From Atopobium sp. (GTDB lineage Bacteria > Actinomycetota > Coriobacteriia > Coriobacteriales > Atopobiaceae): a DNA stretch of 12,201 nt. This document shows, one piece after another, positions 6,830 through 12,201 of the stretch. The stretch spans positions 1-12,201 of the forward strand of contig JABZHD010000019.1 in the NCBI GenBank assembly GCA_015259045.1, in the 5' to 3' direction. Under the pieces are notes generated by a model. The model saw only the letters and a list, made by a program, of their open reading frames with translations, made no database searches and was not told the origin of the DNA. Positions within the stretch are counted from its first letter, which is position 1, and the number at the start of each line of letters is the position of its first letter. A program made the translations under genes and the position numbers.

Positions 6830-7996
6830 ATGGCAGAAAAAACAGATGCTCTTGCACAAGAGAGTGATCAGACAAAAGAAACCAAAGATGCATCATTTGA
6901 GCACGTCATTGAGGGTCCAAACGGTCAGTCTGTGCAATTTTGCAGCCTTGAAGAGCGCCTCCTTGCACAAGAGACCGCTCAGAAGGAGCGAGAAGAGCAG
7001 TGCAAGAAAAACGTTCTTCTCGACGTCAATCATCTTGATGTCACGCTCTTTACCGAAGATGGCGCACTTCCTGCAGTAAGTGACCTCTCGTTTATTATGC
7101 GAAAAGGCGAGACTCTTGCGGTAGTAGGCGAGTCTGGCTGCGGTAAGTCCATGACAGCTCTGTCGGTTATGGGTCTGCTTCCTACACCTCCTGCACAAAT
7201 TACCGGCGGAGAAATTATTTTTGAGGGAACTGATTTAACTCAGCTTCCTCGTGGTGGCATGCGTGACTTCCGTGGTAATCGCATTGGCATGATTTTCCAG
7301 GAGCCTATGACCTCCTTGAACCCTGTTATGAAATCTGGTCTTCAGATTCGTGAGGGCATCCTTGTTCATAATCCCAACATGAGCAAACAGGAGGCAGATC
7401 AGAAGGCCCTTGATATGATCAAGCTGGTGGGTATTCCTGCACCAGAGAAGGTCTTCTCGTCATATCCACATGAGCTTTCTGGTGGTATGCGCCAGCGTGT
7501 CATGATTGCTATGGCACTTGCGTGCCAGCCATCGCTGCTTATCTGCGACGAGCCAACAACTGCTTTGGATGTAACGGTTCAGGCACAGATTCTGCAGATC
7601 ATTGACCGCATGAAGCAAGACCTGGGTACCGCCGTCATGCTGATTACGCACGACATGGGCGTTGTTTCCGAGATGGCTGACTGGGTTCTTGTCATGTACG
7701 CTGGTCATCGTGTTGAGTATGCGCAGTCTGCAGAGCTCTTTACTAACCCTCTGCACCCCTATGCTCAGGGCCTGATTGCGTCCATTCCATCGTTTGACGA
7801 GCACACCAAGGAACTCTATGCAATTCCTGGTAGCGTTCCTATGCTTTCTCACATGCCTTCTGGCTGCCCGTTCCATCCACGTTGTCCGTTTGCTAAGGAC
7901 ATTTGTAAGAATCGTCGTCCTGGCTTGACTGCTGTTGGTGAAGACAATTGCCATACTGTCAGCTGTTGGAAATACACTGATGAGTGGGGTGAGTAG
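6830..7996 (+). CDS. oppD: Oligopeptide ABC transporter ATP-binding protein OppD
   Basis: OppD is a cytoplasmic ATPase that powers peptide import with OppF. From ATG 6830 the protein has 388 residues. The ATP-binding set is complete: Walker A GESGCGKS (100-107), Q-loop FQEP (156-159), signature LSGGM (216-220), Walker B LLICDE (236-241) and switch His274. The C-terminal oligopeptide-transporter domain has Cys346, Cys352, Cys359 and Cys374/379, the spacing linked in related DppD proteins to a [4Fe-4S] cluster. Before the ATPase fold is an unusual ~60-residue charged, Glu/Gln-rich extension (about 1-60). The frame is open further upstream, but the perfect ribosome site and overlap with oppC argue for ATG 6830. 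The gene ends 2 bases before oppF. Confidence 0.95.
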   Translation: MAEKTDALAQESDQTKETKDASFEHVIEGPNGQSVQFCSLEERLLAQETAQKEREEQCKKNVLLDVNHLDVTLFTEDGALPAVSDLSFIMRKGETLAVVGESGCGKSMTALSVMGLLPTPPAQITGGEIIFEGTDLTQLPRGGMRDFRGNRIGMIFQEPMTSLNPVMKSGLQIREGILVHNPNMSKQEADQKALDMIKLVGIPAPEKVFSSYPHELSGGMRQRVMIAMALACQPSLLICDEPTTALDVTVQAQILQIIDRMKQDLGTAVMLITHDMGVVSEMADWVLVMYAGHRVEYAQSAELFTNPLHPYAQGLIASIPSFDEHTKELYAIPGSVPMLSHMPSGCPFHPRCPFAKDICKNRRPGLTAVGEDNCHTVSCWKYTDEWGE

Positions 7997-7998
7997 TC

Positions 7999-9111
7999 AT
8001 GGCAGAAGAGAAAAACACAGACGTCAAGGACCTTTCTGGCGAGAAAACCATCTTGTCCGTAAAGAACTTGGTTAAGCGATTCCCCATTAAAAACGGTGTT
8101 TTTGGTCGTTCTAACGCTTCAGTTCATGCGGTTGAGGGTGTTTCGTTTGACCTTAGGCGCAAAGAAACTCTGGCTATCGTTGGCGAGTCTGGCTGCGGAA
8201 AGTCTACAACCGGCAAGTGCGTATTGCGCCTCACCGAGCCAACCTCTGGTACGGTTGAGCTTGATGGGGAAGATTTCACCTCACTTAAGGGAGAAGACCT
8301 CAAGCGTGCTCGTCAGAAGATGAAGCTTATCTTCCAGGATCCTTACAGCTCACTGAACCCTCGTATGACAGTCATGGATATCATTGGCGAGCCTATTGAT
8401 ATTGCAGGTACTTATAAAACAAAGGCAGAGCGCGACGCTCGCATTGAAGAGGTTATGGAGGAAGTTGGCCTTAACCTTGAGTTCAAGTACCGCTACCCTC
8501 ATGAGTTTTCGGGCGGTCAGCGCCAGCGTATTGGTATTGCTCGCGCTATTGTGCTTGAGCCAGAAATTGTTGTCTGCGACGAGCCTGTTTCTGCTTTGGA
8601 CGTTTCTGTTCAGGCCAAGGTAATCAACTTGCTTGAAGAGCTTCAGAAGGACCACGGTCTGGCATACATCTTTATTAGCCATGACCTTTCCGTTGTTCGC
8701 CACATTGCAGATACTGTTATGGTCATGTATCTGGGTCACCAGATGGAGTTTGCCACCAAAGACGCCCTCTTTGAGCGTCCTTTGCACCCATACACTCAGG
8801 CACTTTTGGACGTTATTCCTCGTATTCGTCACGAGCGTATCCAGGAAAAGCGCATTCTTCAAGGTGACGTTCCAAGTCCTGCTAATCCACCTTCAGGTTG
8901 CGTATTCCACACGCGTTGCCCTAAGGCAATGAAGGTTTGCTCCGAGCGCATTCCTGATCGCATCGAGGCTGAGCCAGGTCATTTCTGCGCCTGCCACCTG
9001 TACGACACATCGCTTTCTGATGCCGACTGTATACCTCAGGTTGCACACGCTATTGAGGCGGCTCAGAAGGCCGTAGAAGAAGCGCGCCTTGAGGAGAAGA
9101 TTTCCGAGTAG
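7999..9111 (+). CDS. oppF: Oligopeptide ABC transporter ATP-binding protein OppF
   Basis: OppF is the second ATPase of the importer, pairing with OppD under the OppBC channel. Its 370 residues contain Walker A GESGCGKST (62-70), Q-loop FQDP (112-115), signature FSGGQ (170-174), Walker B VVCDE (191-195) and switch His228. OppF-type features include the FPIKNGVFGR insertion after the first strand (28-37) and the YSSLNPRMTV stretch. Cys301, Cys307, Cys314 and Cys330/332 in the C-terminal domain repeat the OppD pattern and may bind iron-sulfur. A charged, probably helical tail rich in Ala/Glu ends the protein (about 347-370). A GGGGTGA ribosome site (7986-7992) inside the end of oppD serves the ATG two bases after the oppD stop, so expression is coupled. 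It is the last gene of the operon. Confidence 0.95.
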   Translation: MAEEKNTDVKDLSGEKTILSVKNLVKRFPIKNGVFGRSNASVHAVEGVSFDLRRKETLAIVGESGCGKSTTGKCVLRLTEPTSGTVELDGEDFTSLKGEDLKRARQKMKLIFQDPYSSLNPRMTVMDIIGEPIDIAGTYKTKAERDARIEEVMEEVGLNLEFKYRYPHEFSGGQRQRIGIARAIVLEPEIVVCDEPVSALDVSVQAKVINLLEELQKDHGLAYIFISHDLSVVRHIADTVMVMYLGHQMEFATKDALFERPLHPYTQALLDVIPRIRHERIQEKRILQGDVPSPANPPSGCVFHTRCPKAMKVCSERIPDRIEAEPGHFCACHLYDTSLSDADCIPQVAHAIEAAQKAVEEARLEEKISE

Positions 9112-9156
9112 CGCATCTTATTGTCGTGTCTTAAAACGGCATACAAACACAAAAAT

Positions 9157-9196
9157 GGCGAGAAGACCAATTGATCTTCTCGCCTTTGTTTTTGGG
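9157..9196. terminator. Bidirectional terminator between convergent oppF and oppA2
   Basis: A perfect 10-bp stem (GGCGAGAAGA, 9157-9166; TCTTCTCGCC, 9175-9184) is followed on the + strand by TTTGTTTTT and on the minus strand by ATTTTTGTG. It can therefore end transcripts from both sides. Confidence 0.92.
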
Positions 9197-9207
9197 TGTA
9201 GGAAGCC

Positions 9208-10812
9208 TTACTTCTTCTTAACCTTATCGAAGTGAGGGTTAACCAGAACGCTGAGGCCCGTAAACTCTGGCTTCAAGACGTAAGGCATCTGTGGCCAGTC
9301 GATAGGCAGGCATGCGTAGTCAGTGTGAGTCATGAGGCTATCTGCCTGACGGGTGAGCTCAAGTACCTTGTCGTTGTTGTTAACGGTAAGACGAGCCTGG
9401 TCAACCAGGTTGTCAAACTCGGTGCTGTTGTAGAAGGAAGACTTCTTTGCGGCGCGGTCAGAGCGGAAGTAAGAGCCCATGTGCTCAACACCCTGGAAGG
9501 AGAGGGTAGACCAGGTAACAAGAGTGACTTCAAGGTCACCGTTAGTACGTGCGTCGCTCCAAACACCAGAGTCAATAACGCTTACGTTACAGGTAACGCC
9601 AATCTTTGACCAAGCATCCTGAAGGGCAACCATGAGGTTCTGATCCTGGCTTCTGACCTGTGCGTTAAGAGTGAGGTTAGAAACACCAGCCTCTGCAAGA
9701 AGCTGCTTTGCCTTGTCTACGTTGTACTCAAACTCTGGAGCGGACTCATTGTAGCCAGTCTCAGAAGATGGGATAAACGACTTAGCAGGTTTGGCAACAC
9801 CAGAAAGAATGGTGCTGCAAATAGTATCTCTGTCAATTGCCATAGAGAGCGCCTGACGAACGCGAACATCTTTGAGATTCTCGCTCTTAAGGTTCAAGTT
9901 CACAAACTGCGTGGATGCAGGAGTGTAGTTGACAATCTCTTTGGAGATAGACTCATCATTTTGGTACTGCTGGATAAGAGACTGAGAAATAAAGACCAGG
10001 TCAACATCGTTGTTCTTGTAGTTAAGAATACGGGTGTTAGCGTCGTCAATGTAGACAAATCTGAGCTCATCCAGGCCAGGCTTGCCCTCATGGTAATCAG
10101 CAAATCCCTCAAGAACAACTTCTGTGGTGCTGTCATTAGAGACAAGCTTGAAAGCACCAGTACCAATAAAGTTGGTCTCAGTGCCCCATGCCTCACCAGC
10201 TTCTTTGCAAGCCTTCTCTGGGTAGATAACAGCGTAGAACTGAGCCATGATTGCATTGAAGGTTGAATAAGGCTGTGTCAGTTTGATGTCAAAGTGACGG
10301 TCGTCCTTAATAACAATGCCAGAAAGCTCTTCAGTTTTACCAGCAATAATGTCTTTAGCGCCCTCAATGTACGCATAAGAGTCAATTGAGGTTGCCTTGG
10401 TAGCAGGTAAGAACATACGCGTGAAGGTGTACTTAACGTCAGACGCCTTAAGGGTTTCTCCATTGTGGAATTTGATGCCATCCTTAAGCTCATATGAGTA
10501 GGTAAGACCATCATCAGAGACAGTTGGAAGTCCTGTTACCAGGTTTGGCTCAATTTCTTTTGTGTCTGGATTAAGTACCAGCAAAGACTCTGCAACTGCC
10601 TCAGATACACCAACAGAACCAGAAGTCTTCTGAGTATCAAAGGTTACCTTTGGGTTGTTTACACCAAAGCGCAATACCTTTTTCTCTGCGTCTCCGCCAG
10701 CTGAACCGCCACAAGCAGAAAGTAGTGAAGCAGAACCGGCGGCAACGGCAGCCGCCAAAGATCCACGTAAAAATGATTTACGGGAAAGGTTATTAAATAC
10801 GTGCTCTTTCAT
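9208..10812 (-). CDS. Oligopeptide ABC transporter substrate-binding lipoprotein (second paralogue)
   Basis: This is a second peptide-binding lipoprotein of the SBP_bac_5 family, 534 residues long, clearly paralogous to the one at 3191-4837. Shared strings include DVKYTF, PEKAC, TTEVVLE, VRQALS, WSKIGVT and AAKKSSFYN. The signal has SRKSFLRG (10-17), so the second Arg of a twin-arginine motif is Lys, followed by a hydrophobic stretch and lipobox LSAC with Cys34 as the lipidated residue. The GIKFHNG to DVKYTF family signature sits at 112-130. A ribosome site (GGAAGG, minus strand of 10819-10824) lies 6 bases before the ATG. The gene has no permease or ATPase of its own nearby, so it most likely feeds the adjacent OppBCDF with a different peptide set. 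It is monocistronic, with its own upstream control region and a terminator shared with oppF. Confidence 0.93.
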   Translation of the reverse strand: MKEHVFNNLSRKSFLRGSLAAAVAAGSASLLSACGGSAGGDAEKKVLRFGVNNPKVTFDTQKTSGSVGVSEAVAESLLVLNPDTKEIEPNLVTGLPTVSDDGLTYSYELKDGIKFHNGETLKASDVKYTFTRMFLPATKATSIDSYAYIEGAKDIIAGKTEELSGIVIKDDRHFDIKLTQPYSTFNAIMAQFYAVIYPEKACKEAGEAWGTETNFIGTGAFKLVSNDSTTEVVLEGFADYHEGKPGLDELRFVYIDDANTRILNYKNNDVDLVFISQSLIQQYQNDESISKEIVNYTPASTQFVNLNLKSENLKDVRVRQALSMAIDRDTICSTILSGVAKPAKSFIPSSETGYNESAPEFEYNVDKAKQLLAEAGVSNLTLNAQVRSQDQNLMVALQDAWSKIGVTCNVSVIDSGVWSDARTNGDLEVTLVTWSTLSFQGVEHMGSYFRSDRAAKKSSFYNSTEFDNLVDQARLTVNNNDKVLELTRQADSLMTHTDYACLPIDWPQMPYVLKPEFTGLSVLVNPHFDKVKKK

Positions 10813-10908
10813 AGGGCGCCTTCCGTTTGCATCTTCAAAACATGAAGCTTAAATGTAAAGAACTGGCTTTTTAATACCCAAATTAATTGTACGCAATACA
10901 GAAAAATG

Positions 10909-10922
10909 TTTCATTAATGAAA
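10909..10922. repeat. Perfect palindrome TTTCATTAATGAAA, candidate operator
   Basis: All 14 bases are self-complementary. AATG on the left (10905-10908) and CATT on the right (10926-10929) loosely extend the symmetry with a 3-base offset. It would overlap or abut the -35 region of the oppA2 promoter candidate at TACAAT, so it fits a dimeric repressor or activator site. Confidence 0.5.
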
Positions 10923-11007
10923 AAACATTGTGGATGATGGCTTGCTAGAGTGGCACGAAAAGCGCAAAAGCGATAAAGTCAAAGACTCAATAAGGGTCAA
11001 CCTTTAC

Positions 11008-11016
11008 TGTTATGTT
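11008..11016 (+). promoter_or_regulatory. Candidate extended -10 promoter for the C26 hydrolase gene
   Basis: TGTTATGTT fits the TGnTATAAT extended -10 form, 30 bases before the GTG start. No convincing -35 is seen upstream, which extended -10 promoters can tolerate. The evidence is weak. Confidence 0.3.
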
Positions 11017-11035
11017 GTTTGAAGAGCTGAGTGTT

Positions 11036-11042
11036 AAGAGGA
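11036..11042 (+). promoter_or_regulatory. Ribosome binding site deciding the GTG start of the C26 hydrolase gene
   Basis: AAGAGGA lies 4 bases before GTG 11047. The first in-frame ATG codes for residue 32, after the conserved PLICVTPRW strand, so GTG is needed to give a complete domain. Confidence 0.65.
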
Positions 11043-11046
11043 TTTT

Positions 11047-11841
11047 GTGGTTATTCCAGATATTGTCAAAGATGCATTTAGTGATGTTTCTAAGCTTCCT
11101 GCTTCTGAGCGCCCTCTTATCTGTGTGACTCCTCGCTGGATGCCTGAAGAAAATTTTTCTGATTCTGCTTCTGTAGCACAAATTCAGCTTGACGCCATTC
11201 TTGCAGCTGGTGGCATTCCAATCATGATGCCTCTCACAGAAGACCCAGAAGTTATTGGTCAGTTTGTTGAGATGTGTGACGGCTTCTGCCTTACGGGAGG
11301 TCACGATGTTGACCCTCGTAATTGGGGAGAAGAACCACGCGACCTTAATCGTTTGTGCCCTATACGAGATGCGCTTGAGTTTGAGCTGGTAAAGCAGGTA
11401 CTTGCTCCAGATAAACCTCTACTTGCTATTTGCCGTGGCCTTCAGCTTTTAAATGTTGTGCTGGGCGGTACGCTTGTACAAGATCTGCATACCATGGAGC
11501 CAGCAGAAAATCATGCATTCTGGACTCACTCAGCAAATCTGTATCATCCAGCTCATGCTGTTCATGTTCAGAAAGACTCTTTGCTGTATAACGCCTTGGG
11601 CAAGGTAGAGGACATTCAGGCAAATTCATACCACGATGAGGCGCTCCGAAAGGTGTCTTCAGAACTCAAGGTAGTTGCCTATGCCTCAGATGGCATTATT
11701 GAAGGCGCTGAGGTCAAGGGGAAGACTTTTGCCTTAGGTGTGCAGTGGCATCCGGAATATGGATGGAATTACAGCAAGGCTGATTGCGAACTTTGGAAAT
11801 CCTTTGTTACAGCTTCGCAAGCCTCGCGGTCTTCTCGTTAA
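11047..11841 (+). CDS. Class I glutamine amidotransferase-like hydrolase (peptidase C26, gamma-glutamyl-GABA hydrolase-like)
   Basis: Members of this family (PuuD and relatives) cleave gamma-glutamyl amide bonds in the cytoplasm, releasing glutamate from compounds such as gamma-glutamyl-GABA. The 264-residue protein shows the whole fold: an N-terminal strand PLICVTPRW (23-31), the oxyanion region LTGGHDVDP (82-90), the RDALEFEL helix (107-114), the nucleophile elbow AICRGLQLLN with Cys129 (127-136), GGTLVQDL (140-147), NSYHDEAL (193-200), and the catalytic His235 and Glu237 in QWHPE. The triad is complete, so the enzyme should be active. No other polyamine/putrescine genes are near, so the PuuD role is not established; hydrolysis of imported gamma-glutamyl peptides suits the neighbourhood better. 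It is divergent from oppA2 and upstream of pepT, with a terminator in between. Confidence 0.88.
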   Translation: MVIPDIVKDAFSDVSKLPASERPLICVTPRWMPEENFSDSASVAQIQLDAILAAGGIPIMMPLTEDPEVIGQFVEMCDGFCLTGGHDVDPRNWGEEPRDLNRLCPIRDALEFELVKQVLAPDKPLLAICRGLQLLNVVLGGTLVQDLHTMEPAENHAFWTHSANLYHPAHAVHVQKDSLLYNALGKVEDIQANSYHDEALRKVSSELKVVAYASDGIIEGAEVKGKTFALGVQWHPEYGWNYSKADCELWKSFVTASQASRSSR

Positions 11842-11845
11842 TATA

Positions 11846-11874
11846 TTGATACTCTAAACTGCGTTGACTATATG
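11846..11874 (+). promoter_or_regulatory. Candidate pepT promoter overlapping the upstream terminator
   Basis: TTGATA (11846-11851), five of six to the -35 consensus, is followed after exactly 17 bases by TATATG (11869-11874), which keeps the TATA of the -10. A start near 11881 would leave a 5' UTR of about 23 bases before pepT. The promoter lies inside the hairpin of the preceding gene's terminator. Confidence 0.5.
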
Positions 11875-11890
11875 GTTAGCGCAGTTTTTT
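11856..11890 (+). terminator. Rho-independent terminator of the C26 hydrolase gene
   Basis: AAACTGCG (11856-11863) pairs perfectly with CGCAGTTT (11880-11887). The stem continues inward through wobble pairs to about 14 bp with an ATAT loop, and a T-run (11885-11890) follows. Confidence 0.88.
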
Positions 11891-11903
11891 GTAAGGGAGT
11901 TTT

Positions 11904-12201
11904 ATGAGTGACGTGCTAGATAGATTTATTGCGTATTGCAAGGTTTCTTCTCAGTCTAATCCGTTGACCGCAGATAAGGTTCCTTCAACTGATTCTCAGT
12001 ACCAGATGGCTGAAGTTGTTGCAGCTGATCTTCGTGAGCTTGGTGCAGAAAATGTAGTTGTTGACGAGCACGCTTATGTGGTTGCTCACTGGCCAGCAAG
12101 CAAGGGTCTGGAGGACCTTCCAACTCTTGGTTTCTGCTGCCACATTGATACGGCTTGGCAGTCTTGGGGCAATCCCGTTCACCCTCAGGTAGTCATATAT
12201 G
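11904..12201 (+). CDS. pepT: Peptidase T (tripeptide aminopeptidase), N-terminal part, cut by window end
   Basis: Peptidase T is a cytoplasmic zinc-dependent M20-family enzyme that removes the N-terminal residue from tripeptides. Ninety-nine codons are visible before the window ends. They carry the family's N-terminal pattern: LDRFIAYCKVSSQS (5-18), VPST (26-29), LRELGAENVVVDEHAYVVA (43-61) and the metal-site motif GFCCHIDT with His80 and Asp82. This layout matches E. coli PepT as I recall it, including the NPxVHPQVV-like segment (NPVHPQVV, 90-97). An AAGGGAG ribosome site (11893-11899) lies 4 bases before the ATG. The gene sits downstream of the opp locus, so it probably digests imported peptides. 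The remaining roughly three quarters, including other metal ligands, lies outside the window. Confidence 0.9.
   Translation, partial: MSDVLDRFIAYCKVSSQSNPLTADKVPSTDSQYQMAEVVAADLRELGAENVVVDEHAYVVAHWPASKGLEDLPTLGFCCHIDTAWQSWGNPVHPQVVIY

Larger units (their letters stand above)
10813..11046. promoter_or_regulatory. Divergent control region of oppA2 and the C26 hydrolase gene
   Basis: This 234-base region must hold promoters in both directions. On the minus strand, -10 candidates for oppA2 are TACAAT (plus 10886-10891) and TATTAA (inside plus 10870-10880); neither has a good -35. A perfect 14-base palindrome and a motif shared with the oppA1 upstream region lie just upstream of these. On the plus strand there is an extended -10 candidate near 11008. 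No small gene or structured RNA is evident. Confidence 0.5.

Noticed and set aside
10951..10966. Sigma-54-like -24/-12 sequence, TGGCACG-N4-GCGCA
   Set aside because: The TGGCACG half is perfect and the spacing to GC is right, but the -12 half lacks TT, and sigma-54 is generally absent from Actinobacteria. Probably chance.
11864..11869. TTGACT as a -35 element for pepT
   Set aside because: No acceptable -10 lies 16-18 bases downstream (the T-run and GTAAGG follow). TTGATA at 11846 with TATATG fits better.
1..12201. CRISPR array, insertion sequence, prophage, tRNA or toxin-antitoxin pair
   Set aside because: I looked for regular repeats, transposase-like frames with terminal repeats, tRNA-like cloverleafs and small paired genes, and found none. 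Coding style is uniform across the window.

Overview
The window looks like chromosomal DNA from an anaerobic, peptide-using Gram-positive actinobacterium. The best guess is class Coriobacteriia, close to Atopobium/Lancefieldella/Olsenella. This is an inference from several traits: moderate GC, an S1 protein with an Ala/Glu-rich tail, a sortase-anchored surface protein (LPNTG), lipoproteins with Tat-like SRRxFLK/LAGC signals, strong AGGAGG-type ribosome sites, and a peptide-uptake locus with two binding proteins. No mobile element, CRISPR array, tRNA or rRNA was seen. Nothing points to recent transfer.

Layout. Positions 2-1012 hold the 3' part of rpsA (ribosomal protein S1), closed by a strong terminator. 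Positions 1163-2878 encode a secreted, LPXTG-anchored surface protein whose N-terminal region I do not recognise; it has its own terminator. A roughly 240-base AT-rich gene-free leader follows (2951-3190). Then comes a complete oligopeptide ABC importer operon on the + strand: oppA1 (3191-4837), an intercistronic hairpin, then oppB, oppC, oppD and oppF (4922-9111), tightly packed or overlapping. A second, paralogous binding protein, oppA2, lies convergently on the minus strand (9208-10812). It shares a bidirectional terminator with oppF. Across a divergent control region is a class I glutamine amidotransferase-like hydrolase (peptidase C26, PuuD-like; 11047-11841). After its terminator, the 5' end of pepT (tripeptidase) runs off the window end.

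How the genes fit together. Two lipid-anchored binding proteins (A1 and A2) probably capture different peptides and deliver them to one OppBC channel driven by OppD/OppF. Inside the cell, PepT would trim tripeptides, and the C26 hydrolase could release glutamate from gamma-glutamyl compounds. The region from 3.2 kb onward therefore reads as a peptide acquisition and breakdown cluster. rpsA and the surface protein gene are separate units.

I found no wholly new system. The most interesting leads are regulatory: a 10-base motif shared upstream of both binding-protein genes, a perfect palindrome before oppA2, an intercistronic hairpin, and a pepT promoter candidate buried in a terminator. The unrecognised surface protein and the RK (not RR) signal of OppA2 also deserve a look.
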